64,000 nucleotides of DNA. Origin: Cruorifilaria tuberocauda (lineage: Eukaryota; Nematoda; Chromadorea; Rhabditida; Onchocercidae). Both the position numbers and the translations under genes were made by a program. How positions within the stretch are numbered: position 1 is the first letter of the stretch; the number at the start of each line of letters is the position of its first letter. Shown here piece after piece: positions 39,801-54,400 of this stretch. The stretch spans positions 54,239-118,238 of the forward strand of contig JABVXU010000147.1 of NCBI GenBank assembly GCA_013365365.1, given 5' to 3'. Below the pieces are notes generated by a model, which did no database searches, had not been told where the DNA came from, and saw only the letters and a program-made list of their open reading frames with translations.

Positions 39801-41215
39801 TTTCATAAATTAAATTTAAATTAGAAGATTTTTTTGTTCTTACTGAGTTGTAAGTCTATACAGTCTCCAATCTTCACCTAATTTTCTATGTTTAATAAAT
39901 ACAATTATTTAATTTCCAGGCTGAACATGTTCAAGTGCTAGCGAAGTTACGATTTGTACTTGAGTTAGTTGAGACACTTATTAATGTTGCTGAAGATAGG
40001 GGAAATCTTGTATCCCTTTCAATGCCACCACGAAAGGTAATTCTTTTATAATGTTTTTTTAGCCTGCTGTACACTAACTCCATTTTGCTTAAGGTTTTTC
40101 ATTAAAACTTTTAGGTTGGGAGATCTTGTTAAATTATATCTCATAAAATATTATTGCAGAAGAAGGAACGATCGGATGCATATCGTCGAGCAGAGCAACT
40201 CGTTGTATATGTTCGAGCGCTTCATATGCTTTCTTCAGCTCTTCTTCTTGCTCAGAAACAGGTCGCATCAGAAACCTTACATCCATCACCAGCTGTGCAG
40301 CATGTATTAAACCAGCTTAATGATAAATATCATCAGTGTTTGGTAAATATTTCTTTCAAAAGCTTTTATTTTTGAAGACATGGAGTTTGTAAATGCTTAG
40401 ATATTAAAGTTGTTGATGTCAAATTTGAAGCTTTATCTCGAGTTCAGTTGTCACTTAATTTTCAAAAGGGATCTATTTTGATAAAGAATTTGCTTTTAAT
40501 GGGAATTTCCAAGATCTTTTCTAAAAAAAATTTTAGCTAAAATTTGAAAAATCCTATTCAAGTACTTCGTATAAAATTCCAAGTTGAATTTTTTGAATAG
40601 TTTTTTTGAATATAGTGGTGTTTCAGATACGATCACAGGAGTTAGCATCACTTGGACTGCCAGGTCCAAATCCTGCTATGGCAGTAATATCAGCCGAGCG
40701 AATTATGTATAGACATGCCATTCAACTTTGTCAGAGTGCTGCTCTGGATGAACTTTTTGGAAATCCACATCTTTGCTCTCAACGGTCTCTGCATCTTTGC
40801 ATTACTACTTATCAGTTTTATTGTTTCTGTTTTATCGTAAAACAGTAAAGAACATTATATAGAAATAAAGCAATTTATTGGTCTGGCGGATGTAAAGTGT
40901 TTACAATTGATATTATTTATAAATATTCAGAAAGTAAAATGACAAAGCGAAAATCAATAGCATTTAAGAATATTAATAGAAATACGCAATCCATAGAAAG
41001 TTTTTGCTAAATACGCCTTTTTCCATCCAAGTAACTCCTGGCTGAATTCGTAGTTTTTCAGGTACCAGACGGCCTATATGATGCTGCACACATTGTCAGA
41101 GCAAGTGTCGAGTGAAGCAGACAAACTAATTCTTTCGAAATATAAGAATGCAGTGGAGAAGCGCCTTAGAATATTGGAAAAACAGGGGTTGGTGCAAGCG
41201 ATCAGCACAGCATAA
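33809..41215 (+). CDS. unc-51: UNC-51/ULK/ATG1 autophagy-initiating Ser/Thr kinase
   Basis: Fifteen exons: 33809-33898, 34331-34438, 34532-34746, 35165-35330, 35484-35718, 36987-37176, 37368-37572, 37840-38050, 38548-39001, 39249-39316, 39558-39730, 39920-40036, 40160-40342, 40627-40784 and 41062-41215; 908 aa. The kinase domain is at about 8-276: [18 protein letters not shown] loop, catalytic lysine K44 (VAIK), HRDLKPQN with D139, DFG D167, [10 protein letters not shown] activation segment. An LC3-interacting-like motif, [10 protein letters not shown] with F354/L357, follows, where ULK1 has its LIR. A long Ser/Pro-rich disordered part runs to about 690. The C-terminal EAT domain (about 700-905) includes [40 protein letters not shown] and AVEKRLRIL; in ULK it binds ATG13 and membranes. 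The protein starts autophagy and in worms also controls axon growth. In other animals TORC1 inhibits it. AATAAA lies 106 nt after the stop. Confidence 0.96.
36745..36790 (+). pseudogene. Decayed partial copy of unc-51 exon 6 within the preceding intron
   Basis: 46 bases match 37124-37169 in exon 6 at 41 positions, including a perfect 23-base run. The copy keeps the frame, reading [16 protein letters not shown] against [16 protein letters not shown] in the exon. No AG acceptor lies immediately before it, so it is probably not spliced in. Confidence 0.75.
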
Positions 41216-41320
41216 TTTATCTGTTACTTTGTCTTAACAGATTCCATTGGCTTTTTCGATAAATGATTAGAATTATCCGTTTTTTGTTTAAAAGTTGAGT
41301 ATTTCTGCTGATAAAAGCAG

Positions 41321-41326
41321 AATAAA
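41321..41326 (+). terminator. unc-51 poly(A) signal AATAAA
   Basis: AATAAA 106 nt after the unc-51 stop codon. Confidence 0.6.
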
Positions 41327-42370
41327 GCTCTATCCTCCAACGTTAATATTTATCCTTATTGCTCTTTCATGTTGCAAAAATTTTGTACATGCTGTTTCTA
41401 GTACTTTTTTTGTAGAAACGAATTCCATGATATCTTGTACTTTGATAATCATCTACTATCAACTATTTATAGCACCCATACTCGTCTCACGTACTTATCG
41501 TTATATGTTTTGAACGAATAAGTAATATTGTGATACTGGCGAGGCTTGCCTCTTGTGCCTTCGCCCATGTATTTAACTTTATTTACTAGTTTTCCTTCCG
41601 TATTTGAAGGGATGTGTGGATACATTACAAATTTGCGATGAAAGAAAAGATGGGATATTGATATTATACCCAGAATGTTTTCCACTTTTTATTCTTTATA
41701 TTTACTTAATCATGTTTGAACATGGAAGTTATGACTTCGAACATCCATTCATTTGAAATGGATAGAGAGTGCTATACCTATGGGAGAAGTTGGTGATTGA
41801 CCTCTCAAACATTCTGCTTTTTTCGTAATGCTTTTCAGTTTTTGATTCTTCTAAGTAAAGAATCGACAATAATAACTTGATTAAACTCAGGATAGGCTTA
41901 TTTAAAAATCTACACATTTATTACATATTTCGAAAAAGAAAGCGAAGATCAAGGACTGTTGATTCGGCAATCCATGTTCAGTTGCACCATTTTAAAGCCC
42001 TAAACGGTGAGTTTTGCACACTAATCATTCGATATGAGAATTGCTGACGTAGTGTATGGAACAACTTTAGAATTTGCAAATGTTTTTAAAGTAGGAAGGA
42101 ATATCAGTAATTTGCATGATATTCTTACAATTTCATTAAATCATTAAAACAAGTACATCTGAAAACAATAGTTGACAATATGATAAAAATTGAAAGCCTA
42201 ATCAAGTTGAAGTTTTGTTTGAACATGCTGTTTCATTTAACTTCACTAAAATCTAATTTTCAAGATTACTTTCCAATAAAATTAAAAAAAGGACATTTAA
42301 ATTTCGTTAAAACTTGGCAGCGTGATGCATAAAATGTGCAGCTGTACAGGTAGGTCAGCACTATGTCACA

Positions 42371-42435
42371 ATGATAATAGTAATAGCGGTAATAATAATA
42401 ATGATAACAGTAATAATGACAATAATGTTAATATA
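42371..42435. repeat. Interrupted (AAT/ATG)n microsatellite in ptp-1 3' UTR
   Basis: Imperfect AAT, AAC and ATG triplets within 75 bp of the ptp-1 stop codon, so ATT-rich in the ptp-1 transcript. Confidence 0.7.
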
Positions 42436-42444
42436 CTGCTGCCA

Positions 42445-45400
42445 TCAGGAAGGTCGCATGCAGTACTCTGCTAATGGTTTGATCAGACCATCATGGTAAG
42501 CGCGCAAAATGCATTCGCATACAAACGTATATTGACCCTGAAAGTAAACATTGGTAAACTAACAGTAAACATTCGCTATTGAAACCATATGAATTTTGTA
42601 AATCTCTAATCTGATTACGGAAATCTACATTAAGAAATTAAATTACAGATGCTAGTGAATGTTAAAAGGAGTGATTTCTGATTTAATTCAGTAAAAGCTT
42701 ATTTAATCAGATTATCATGATGGCTCTTGATTCAATATCTTTTCTCAATACTCTGTGATAAATATATCACAAATATTTAAAATGTAGAATCAGTTTTTGT
42801 GTTTAAATTATATTATTTTTTTAAGTGGATGGCGCTAGCGGGATTTTTGCAAATGCTAGTTTTAGTTCGCTTCGTTAAAAGTCTCTATGTAAGAAGGTTG
42901 AATCATTTTATAGATTTTGCAAACAAATCAAGACTTTACTAAAGTTAATATTTTTTAATATATATTGGGGATGAGACACCTTCAAGAATCTCCGCAAGAT
43001 GATTTATGCCATTTTATTAATATTCATATATTAACTTTTTCACTTAGCAAAAACTTTTCACTTCAAAAATATGAAGGAATCTGAAGTTAAAAAACGATAC
43101 CGATGTTTGTATAAGCATAGCTCGTTGATCACGCATTATCCTAACAATATCTAAAGGGTACACCGGTTCATTACCTTCCACCAGACAAGCGGCTGTTTCC
43201 ATCAAAATTAGTACACCAGTTCGTCCGATTCCTGCGCTACAGTGTACAACGATTGGATCTACTGAACCTGCTCGTGCACGTCTAACCTAAATTTCTTAAG
43301 TGCCTGATATTTTAAATATAAAAATTTGTATTTCCAACTTGAGTTAATTCTTAATAACATTAAGTATTCCCAATAGATAAAGGATAGAAATCTGAACTAA
43401 CTTCGTCGACGAATTCGATAAAGTGTTTCGGATCATCAGGCACACCATGATCAGGCCATGCTGTATACTGCATTTGGCTTACCCGTCTCTCTTCTTTAGT
43501 CTACAAATTTTTTAAATAATTGACATGAAACAGTTCCTTCTGTTACTTAGTGAATAGACGAGAAAAGAGTTGATAAATTACTGCAGACTCTTCCTATTAA
43601 CAATGTTCAATTAAAAATTGGCGTACCATCATATCCTGGATTGATATTTCGCGATAAACACAGTTGACAGTTTCCCGTTCACTGATACAAGAAATTTGCA
43701 ACCGGCCATAATCGTGATTTTCATAAAGCCTAGGCCAATACTGATGACATTTAATGCGACCTCGTTCAACTGTAGTAGTCAGCATGACAATCGTCGTACA
43801 CAACTGCTCCCACACCATGTGCCAAAAATCGCCGGACGTATGCGCAAGCGGTCCTTGAGCTGCTATGTATCGATTCACAATGCCACTTGAGGGAATCTCC
43901 ATCTGCAATATAATACTGCATTTATGCTGCATTAAATTCACTCAATAATACTAAATAATAAACAGAACTGACTTTATCAAGATTGAATTATTATACACGA
44001 AATTTCATTTTCTTTTTTGGATCACTTGAAAGATTTCATGAAATTTGTTACAATTCCGTCTTCACTCATCCAGTTCATTCATTATTTTAAATTCAAAATC
44101 GATAAGTTTATACAACGAAAGATAATAGTATTTGGTATATTGAAGATAAAATTATTAGTTAATAGATAACGGATTTAGAAAAAATAAATGTTTACATTGA
44201 CAAATGATGCATTGATATAATCACCAGACGGTGCACTTATTTTTACGCGGGTACTATCGTATGGGCACACATCGCGGTAACGATTTTTATTAACATTTAA
44301 TGATAATTTACAGTCTTCCATTGCCAAACCCGGCTTTTTTCGATACAATTGCTATAATAAAAAAAGTTCTTCTTAAAAAATTACAAGTTATGTGTATTTT
44401 TTCGGTGAATAGATTCATATGTAATTACCCCAAATCCGTTTTTCCTATCTAAATGACACATAAAGCCAAAATTAATTGAACAACCAAAAAAAAACCAAAG
44501 TAAGAATTTCAAACGATATACCTTTTTTTCAAATCAAAATTCCAAACGAAAAACTGATGGTGGATTCAGTTTGTAACAGAAACAGCACAAAAGAAAACGA
44601 AAAAATAGAAAATCAAAATTTACACGACCCACCTCAAACTGTGTAATAATTTTTCCAGATAATAGAGATTCTTTAAGCATAATAAGAGATTGTGATAGCT
44701 TATCAGAACGCGGAACTGTGTCAGCTACGTGAGGTACTTCAGGTAAATGCTGCGTATCCAACTCTTCAACATCATCACCGCATCGATAAACTGTAATTTT
44801 AAAGCAGAAGTTACTTTGTGGTTCATTTAATCCAACTGAAAAACTTGAATTTCATGGCTTAACAAAACGTACCGTTCGGTCTAATTGTAAGTATCAATTC
44901 TCCTTTGGGTGAATCACGTGTGGCACGAATAAATCGAACAACTTTTTCATGAGGCATCGAAGATACATCCATACCGTTAATTAATAAAACCTGTAGTCCA
45001 ATAGATAACAAAAGAAAAAATCAATCAAAAGTTGTTAAGTTTGATAAATTTGTTAATTTTGTTAATTCATTCTCTTCGAACATTGAAATAATGGTAATGG
45101 GCCTTTCTTCGAAAGTGACATTTACAGTAATAGACCTTGTAAAAGACCAAAACACAAAATGTTTTAAATATGCACCAAAATAATCTTAGTTAGTAGAACT
45201 ACTTTCTTCCTCTTTAATAAATATACCTGATCTCCTTCATTTAACCTAGGATTGCATTTATCAGCAGAGCTACCAGGTGCAACTCGGCTTACAATAACCG
45301 GGTAGTTTTGATCAGCACCACCTTTCACGTTGAAACCGTATCGGCCCTGGGCATCCGCTCGCATACGAATTACGACCAAGCAGTCCTCACTGATCGGGGA

Positions 45401-48400
45401 TGATGACTGAAAAACAATTCGTATAAGTTCTTATCAATCAGCTCATTCTTATCAATTTCAAAATTTCAAACCTGATTTTAAATAATCAATGCATACTTAT
45501 CTACTCATTTAACATATGATATTTTAGTATATACTCATAAAATCTGCTTTTACTTGAACATGAATTTAAAATTTCTTAAATATCTTAATGAAGCAATGTT
45601 ATACATCCTAAAGATATTAAACTTTATTTTTAATTTAAATATAACCTGAATCAATAGAACAGGGTAACTTAAAACTAAAAAAAATAATGCCATAATACTT
45701 CATACTATGAATGACGTAAAGGTCACCTGGCGAGGTGATCGTCTGATATACGTCGGGCTGTACCCGTTGGTTTGGTTTACTACTGAACTGTACGATGAAT
45801 AGCTGGAATAAGTATTAAAAAAGGATTTTAATAAAATCATATTACGAAGAAAATTTTATATTGAAAACTATAACTATTAAAGATTATAATGATTGAATTT
45901 CGCTTATGTGAGTGTGTTGAGCACAATTATGGCTGTCATATTTTCTATAAGAATTAATTTTAAGAGTAATTAGAGTAAAGTTTCCAAATTTAAGTTCTTT
46001 TGTCAAATGCAACATTCACATGAAATAAACAGTTCCATTTGCGTGAATAATAGAAAAACATTGTGCAGTACCTAGCAAGAGACGATCGGGGAGATCCGCC
46101 ATTTTGTAATTTACCATTTGGTACGGTACGCGGTGAATGACCACGAAGCGGTGATCCGGCAACGGAACCATTTGGGACAAATCGATTAACGGTTGAACCG
46201 CTAGCAAAACCGTTTGAAACAAATGTGTTTGATGTGCTATTAGTGCTCTTGCGGCATACACTTTGATGACAGTTAGCAGCACTGAGACGATGAACGACTG
46301 CCACAGTGGACGCTGATGTACTGGAAGGCGATCCACCGGTCTAAAAGCAATAATAAATTCGTCTTTCCCTTGAATTAACTATTGAAAATATCAGGCCAAT
46401 AAAGAAGTAATTATTCATGAAAAAAATTAAGATATTCTGGAATCATTAAATATGAATCTCTGCCCTCATTGTCCCAATATAAACAGGTTTCCAAATAAAC
46501 AAAACAGTCCTTTGAACACAAAAGACGGCGCGCTGATTTCAAAACCATCATTGTTTTATTGATTGGAAGGAAAATTTACCTAACAGAAAGTTTTAAGAAA
46601 TTAGAAATTGCTGTGAATTTAATTAATGCTTCCACGTCTCTTCGCTTTTTTCTTGTTTCGTTTTCGCCTGCGGAAACGAAATGGTGCAAGGATGTACTGA
46701 TGCAATCATTTACTTGAAATCAGTGTTCGGAATCACATTGTCAATTGATGCATGGTGAGAGTAGGGAAGAAATGCGGAGAAATGCTAGATTGAACCGCTC
46801 CACCATTGCTGATATTTAAGAGATCGACAGCTCAACAAATTAAAAAACAAGGATATTTCCTTCCTATTCTAACACTATAATTGATTGCTCTTTCTCCATC
46901 TATCATTGGCACATATATTTATAAATTTCAATATTTCTTTTAATTTATATTTTTATGCATTTTATATGAAATTCGAACCAGATTATATATTATTATCTTT
47001 TCAGAAGAGGAAATTAATGAAGCAAGAAGCGATTAATTGGGATATATAAAATTTTCGACATTAAAGCATCAAACTTCCTATGAAAGGTCCAAATGTAATG
47101 AGACATCATTCTTATCCATAACTGCAATTTCCTACTTAATTTAAATTTGAAATCAATAGAAAAGAAACAAACTAATTGCGCTTTTCCATTTGTAAGCATG
47201 GCAGTACTGCTAGATCTCCAACAATCTTCATCGACACCGAATGTTGTCTCACGATATTTACTGTTGGGTTGTAGAGTTGCTGAACTTCCAGGTGGTGTGG
47301 CAATCACTCGCGTTGATTTGGTAGTTTCTTGCAAGCGTGCAGACGGATTTCTTTGTGTGCAGGACAGACGACATACAGATGAACTTGGAGCATTTTCACT
47401 GGAAAATGATCAGACAGATCAAATTTTAGCTCTTTAAATGAAATATTCAGAAAATTTTCATCAAAAGGGAAAACTAACACTTCCTTGTGTAAATACATTC
47501 AAACTTTCTAACCAACATATAACATTGTTCTTCTTTTCAAAAAAACAAAAATTTAGTATTTGCTGAAATACAAACTGCCATGCCATAGCTGCACAGAGTT
47601 ACAAGGAACAAAATCGTCACTAGTTGAGGTAGGTAATATTACACCTACATATCCTTCAGATAATAATAAACTTGGAGCCATGACAAGAAAATCTATTTTA
47701 AAACACCGCAAAAATTATTCGGTCCACTATATCTTGAAGGTATTTTAAATAATCATAAAACATGCTTGAACACTATCAGTCATAAAAGTAAAGATGGCGG
47801 CGATAACGAATTTTTACAATTACCGCTCGGACAAATATAAGTGAATTTTGTTTTCAAAATATTATAATTGAAATTCTAACATTATTTACTCCGAAATGAA
47901 ATTATATGAAAATGGTATGAGAATTCAATTACTTGTTTTATAATTTGAAAATCGAATTTCGTATATTTAATTCCCGAAAGATAAGCTGAAACTCTCAAAT
48001 TTCACCTGCATATTTTACTTAATAACTGAGAAAAATAATTCATGCATATCTGCTCACATCATACAACACCTATTTTGGTCAATAAAAATGGCATCTTGCA
48101 AAATCGAATCGGCCATTCTTAAGCACACCAGAATCTATCATTTCATCCCCTTATAATCCATTACTTGCATCCATTATTGGATCTTTCAATTTTGAAATTA
48201 ACGAAACTCTGCTAGCAGAATAATAGATCTGTGTCTGATAACAGAAAATCATGATAGTCAATTTGATACCGTTATAAATTAATGTTCACATTTGACCCCA
48301 TCAGATCAGATTAATTTTAGTCATTTGTTTTGCCAATCAAAATTAATTGTTTTTATTGACGAATATTGCAACAATCTTTCGCTCTTTACAAAAATTACTT

Positions 48401-51400
48401 TCCTCCATAGCTCAACAACATTCTAATTTTGATATAACCATTCCTACATTATTTACTCATATTTTTTGCATTTGTGACAGATAAGAGAGATGTTTGTGAG
48501 GAAAAAATGAAATCAAAAGATACAATGCTTAGATAGCGGAAAAATCGATGATAATTCATCCATAACTTTAATCATCCTATCAATTTATGCAATCCAATTC
48601 ATACTAAATCCATCAGCTACAACAAAGTTTCTCATTCACACATTATTTCTTCAAAAAAAAACATACTTTCAACGGAATTTATGAAAGATTATAAACCGAT
48701 CACACGCATCAAACAAATCAAACTGCAAGACTATTCCATACTCGTTTCCTAAATGAACAAGAAAATTTTCTAAAATTTAAGCTAGAAAATATATTACATA
48801 AATATGAGAATTCATTTATGCATACTTTACACCTTCCATAAAGATTAAGCAAATTTGTATAATTCATTTAGCGTCAAAATTTTAAAATATAAAAATCCAA
48901 CAAACTTACATCATTAAAAAATCTATTTATTTGATAAAAATAAGAATATTCAGAAATGAAATTTCCTTAATTTAAACAAAATGAATGGGAAACCATGAGA
49001 AATCGTAATTTAAATTATTTGTATTTCTATCTATTACTAAATGGGTTTTTTAATTCCATTTGTTAAATATAACAACAATAAAACACTGACCGAGTTTTCT
49101 CGTACTTTCTAATTTACTTATAAGTTTTATTTATGTTAAAAAAAGAATAAAGAAATGAAGAAAATTTCCAAACGATTTCCTTTTTTCGTTACTGTCTTCT
49201 ACAATGGTCAACATATTAAAGGTTTTTCAAAAGAAAAAAATTACTGCCAATTAAATTCTAATAACAAATAAACTTCACTTAAGTGTGTCAATTGCATTTT
49301 TGAAAATATAGTGAATACTGCATTAAATCATTAAATCATTCTATTTAATTAAATTTTAAAGAAAATGAAGTAACAGTATAATCCATTAATGCATTGAATG
49401 ACCAAGCAAATAAAAGACAAAAAAAGATAAACAGGAAATTTTACCGGAATTTGCATACATCACCATATTTTGATTTCGAGCCATACAAATCGATTGCCCA
49501 CAAACCAACAGCAAATTTCAACATGATGCGGTAAAGAATGTCGCGGTAAAAAGTATTAGCTGAGAGAAAACGATGGGCGGAAATGTGACGTAGCAGTTGA
49601 CAGATATCACGTTGCAGAATTAACTTATAATCCGAAGAGAGAGCCAGAAAAGATTCTCTCTCTCTCTCTCAGATACTTCCACCTGCGCTCATTCCTCAGG
49701 CAGAATGATAGCCCCCGAGGAGGCGTTATCATCCACGCTTGCTTCCTTCCTTCGACCACTAACGCCCAGTCATCACTGACATAGTGTGCTTCGTCTTATC
49801 TTCCCATCGCTTCCACATCAACACATGCATACAATAGAGACATGCATGTATCACTCGGCTTGATGTCTCGCGATGTGTATCTACGATGTTTACGAAGCAG
49901 AATATTGAAGGTAAGTGTTAAAAAGTAAATCATGATTGAATAATGAAAAAAAGAAAGAAGAGGGAGAGAGAATGAAATAAATTGATAGCCCAAGGCCAAT
50001 GTATCCTCAGGAATATAATAAGACATTTCACTGCTTATCGAGTATTCGGTTCTACGATAATTGTGTTTTCAACTTCACTTTCATTTGTTTCCTTCAGTTC
50101 ATCTCAACAAATGTTAAATTTGTTTGATAAATGAGCATTTGTTGCGTTCTGATGTACTGAAGTGAAAACGAAAGTTGAAAGTGCTGCAAGGATTTAACAA
50201 GCGATAGTTTGAACTGAATTCTTTTAAGTGGAAGAGTGATTATCATTTTGTTAAGATGATACAAACGATTATAAAGTTAGAAATATGACAGAGGAGGAAG
50301 CAGATATTTAATAAAATTAGGGAAACAGAGTAAATTTTAGAAAGTATTGCTTTATGGATTAATGTCGTTTAAAATGTAACCATCGAATGCAGTTATAATT
50401 AGAACGATCGTCAAAGATTTACTAAAGATTATAGCTAATATAAATCTTACTACTTCAGTTCCGATCAACAAATGTTGCTTAGCTCAGTCATTACCGCTGT
50501 TATGTTACGTTTTTGCTTTGCGAAATGATTTACACAAGATAGATTATCTGAAATGTAATCTCTAGTAATAAACAAAAAAGATAAATTGTTTGACATTGTT
50601 TCCCGCAAATTCCTGAAGGAATGCAAACATTTGAAAGAAATAATCTCATTAACTAATATCTTTTGCCGAAGATTTTTGCATCATTAACCTTCACATTTTG
50701 CTTTAATGCTGCTAATATCATTGTAGAAAAAAAGAAAAACTAATTTTTCTAACAAAATATTTGCTTAATACTTCCTTTAAATTCTTATTACATTTATTTC
50801 TGTGAATAGCATGATAACTTCATGAAATCAACTAATCATTCAATCATATATTCAAAATGAGCTATAAAAAAAATACTAATAATAAGAATTACTTTCACAG
50901 GAAAAAAGAAAAGAAGCTAAAGAGAACTGATAAATAAGAAAATTTCTAAAATCTTTTGTTCAGTATTCCATTATTGCATTATTAATGAGCGGAATTCTTC
51001 AAAATCTCACAACAATGCTTCGATTTAGTCTTATTGGACAATCATTAGGACACTCTCTGTCGCATTATAAACATTCAAGCATTTTGACTGATAAAAACAG
51101 ATCAAAAATGAGCAATATCGTTGCTCCGCAAACGTATGTCCTCAGTCTTACTTTCCTGTCCGGGAATTTTTTCTTTCTGATTTACAATTTAAACAAAACG
51201 GCCGGTTTTCGTAAAAACTGTTTGTCATCAAAAGGAAAAAAATTAAGATGAAAAAATAGGTCTTATTTATTTTATCTCTTCATGGCACCAAAATCTTCAT
51301 TCACGACAACACCGCCCTAGAATCCTTCCTTCTCTTGCCTCATATCGCTTCTACTCTTCTGTAGTACTATATCCTCTCGGAATTCTAGCTCAATATGAAG

Positions 51401-54400
51401 TAGTTGTATACATAAAAATGAAAAGGTTATGAATTATAATAACGGAATATACTTCTATTACAATATTCTCTTTTAAATGCATTCGAGAAAGAACTAAGGC
51501 CTTACAAGACGTTCATTGGACTTTTCCAAGGTTAAAAATTGCTCGAATTTACCAGTGAAATTGAAAAATTCATTTATAGAGAAAGAGAAATGATGAAAAG
51601 AATGGCATGGAGAAAATGATAAAAATGTGTCGATGCTTGTTTAGAGAGTGAAAATAAATGATCAAAATAAAAAGAATAAGCAACATTTTGCCCTATTCGA
51701 AGAGATAGATTTCGTGAAACGAAATATCTATCAGCAATACCGCACAAATATTAAGCAAGAAACGGATATAGCTTGGAGATGAAGCCTAACATACTGGGGA
51801 ACACATCGCAATCAGCGCTTATCATTTCCCAATACAATCTTCAAATAGCAATCATTTCCCTGATTCTGATCAGATACAGTTAAATCAATTAATCAAGTTT
51901 ATTGAATCGTTAAGAGAGAAAGAAAAATGGGATAAGTAAAATTATATGCAAAAAACCTACTGAATTCATGCTGGTAATGCTCGAATGAAAAGCATTGACA
52001 AGTTTGCTGAAGAAATGAAAAAGAGGGAGCAATAACTTTTTGCCTTTCTCTTGATCATTAAGAATCTTAAAAAGGACACGGACAGATAGAAGAGAAATCA
52101 GAAGGAAGAAGTTGAGGTTTATAAAGGTGAACTCAGCGCATCAAATTATGCTGCAGAAATTATCCTTTATGTAACCTAAAAATTCTTCCTATGACCTCCT
52201 CTTCCATAACTTTTCATTTTAATGGACACACAAACTATTTCCTTTTTTATCCCATACTATTAGTTGAAATCAATTCGAATTTTCAGCATTTTATCCTTTT
52301 AATAATAATTGCAAGTCCATTATCGTGATTACTTTTCGATAGAAACCGGATCCGAGAATCTTTGATGTTAGAATGTTGACAATAACGAATTTCTATAATT
52401 ATATAATAATAATAATAATATCATTTAAGATAGAATAAAATAACTTAGTGATTAAAAATTTTGAATAATAATAATATTTAAAGTAAAACTGAATAAACTA
52501 TATTTCCCAAATTCTTCAAGATTTTTAGGAAAAAGTAAAGTTAACTCCATATGAAAGTGCACTGAATGCAGAAAGCAATACTATTCCTACTATTTTAACC
52601 ATAAAACGAATAGAAATAGAGCTTACTTTCTTTAGAATGAACTCATTTAGACTGATGACATCTCAGTGGATAATTAATTGTTTAAATTTTAACTCTTGAA
52701 GATAGAGGTCAGCGGTATTAAAAAAAAACTCTTTTTACGTTTCCATGCATTGACACTAAAAACTGCTTTTCATTGATCGAATATAAAAGAAATAAATATG
52801 ATCGAGAGTGGGAGTAAGAAATGTATAGGCAGAGATAAATGATAGAAAGAAAATTCAATCAAATTAATTTCATTGAGCTGAAAAAGGTTAAAAAAGAAAT
52901 AAAACTGTTTCTCCTCAATTTTTATAAAATTGAAATAGAAGAATAAAAGAAAAGAAAGGCGAAGAAAAGGCTAATATCATCTTCGTTACTGTCGAGTGGC
53001 GAAAGTTTATATTGAAGGTTTAAATATGAAGATCATTTAATCACTCAGTGCTTCTCTAGCATTTAAAAAAAATTCCAGTAGAAGATATTGAAGAAATGAT
53101 GGAAGAGGAAAAAGAAATGATAAGAAAGAAAAAGACTGGAAGTGAAAATTCGTGGTGTTTCACGTTGAGCAACGTATATAATTCGACAAAGCTTCCTTTG
53201 CTCCCCTAGATATACTGAGTGATCACATGATTATGACAGTAGCACTGGCATTTTGGAAAATTATCATTCCAAAATAATTGCAAAGATACATACGATGTCA
53301 AAGATGACAGTATTTCTGTTTAAGGAATTTGTTACAGAATATTAAAAAAGATAATTTAGAAAATAAATATAAAATTTGTGAAAATGTATAAATGCCTAAA
53401 AATTATATAAATATTAAAGTTTACTCTTCTAAGATAAGTTGCCGAATTGGAAAAGCTTTAATTGAAGACAAGAAAATAAGAAAATTTCTTCAGTGAAGAA
53501 AATGTATAACAGATACGAGCAATTTGAAGAAAGGTGAAAAATGATGATAAAAGTAACAATGACCTCTGATATTCTGTCATTTCTCGAAAATACTTGTTCC
53601 ACATTTCTTCTATCGTTACTATATCATACGTAAAATTAGAAAAAAAGGGACAAGGCCACTGAAATCAGAATTTGTAAAAAAGTTTTAATCATTTCCAAAT
53701 CATAGCATTATCACGTCGAAGAACCGATAAATCTCTCTTAGATATTAATTAGTATTACATAATATACATGAAAAAACGATATTTAAATTCATTCCATCGA
53801 CCTTTTACCAATATATTCCAAAAGTATGCAAATTTTCCATGATCACTTCTTGATCAGAAGAGAAATATTTAATCTACGAATCCATAAATCTAACACTATT
53901 CGTCAAGTTTTCATCCTCAATTCATTATTAATCGCCATCAATAATAAGTTTAATTCGTAAACTGTAACATGAGAATGGTGTATGATTATGATATGATAAC
54001 CACATTATGACAAAATTAAAGGAAATGAAGCGCAATGTTAACAGTTTGAAAGTGTCGATGAAGGTGTAATGTGGGTATAACCGCAGAACAAACTGACCAG
54101 TTAGTCATTCCATCCTTTGAAGTTTCAATGACCATCTCTTTTCGAGATGTAACCTGAATGACCAACTGTACGAAGGAAGCACAGAAGTAAGATAGATAGT
54201 AGAGGAATAAAGGGACCGTGAAATAGTTAAATCAATGGAAAAGCAAACAGATATGATCGGATAACAAAATCAGACTGTTTAATGACCGCATTAAACAATT
54301 TTGTGAATTAGATATAATTCTGAGAACTAAGTTCACTATTATTCTGATGTCTTTAGTAATATTCTTTTTTACTTGAATTAATGAAAAAAGATAACGCTTA

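Larger units (their letters stand above)
41216..42444. other. Convergent spacer between unc-51 and ptp-1
   Basis: About 1.2 kb where the two genes converge. It contains the unc-51 poly(A) signal and the 3' UTR of ptp-1 with an AT-rich trinucleotide microsatellite. No coding exon seen. Confidence 0.65.

Noticed and set aside
43696..43890. Plus-strand frame opposite the phosphatase exon
   Set aside because: Shadow of the ptp-1 exon that encodes the conserved phosphatase core.
47147..47437. Plus-strand frame of 96 codons
   Set aside because: Shadow of the ptp-1 linker exon 47398-47173, which fits in phase with its neighbours on the minus strand.
50985..51251. 88-codon plus-strand frame in the large ptp-1 intron
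   Set aside because: No recognisable domain and no splice partner; treated as chance.
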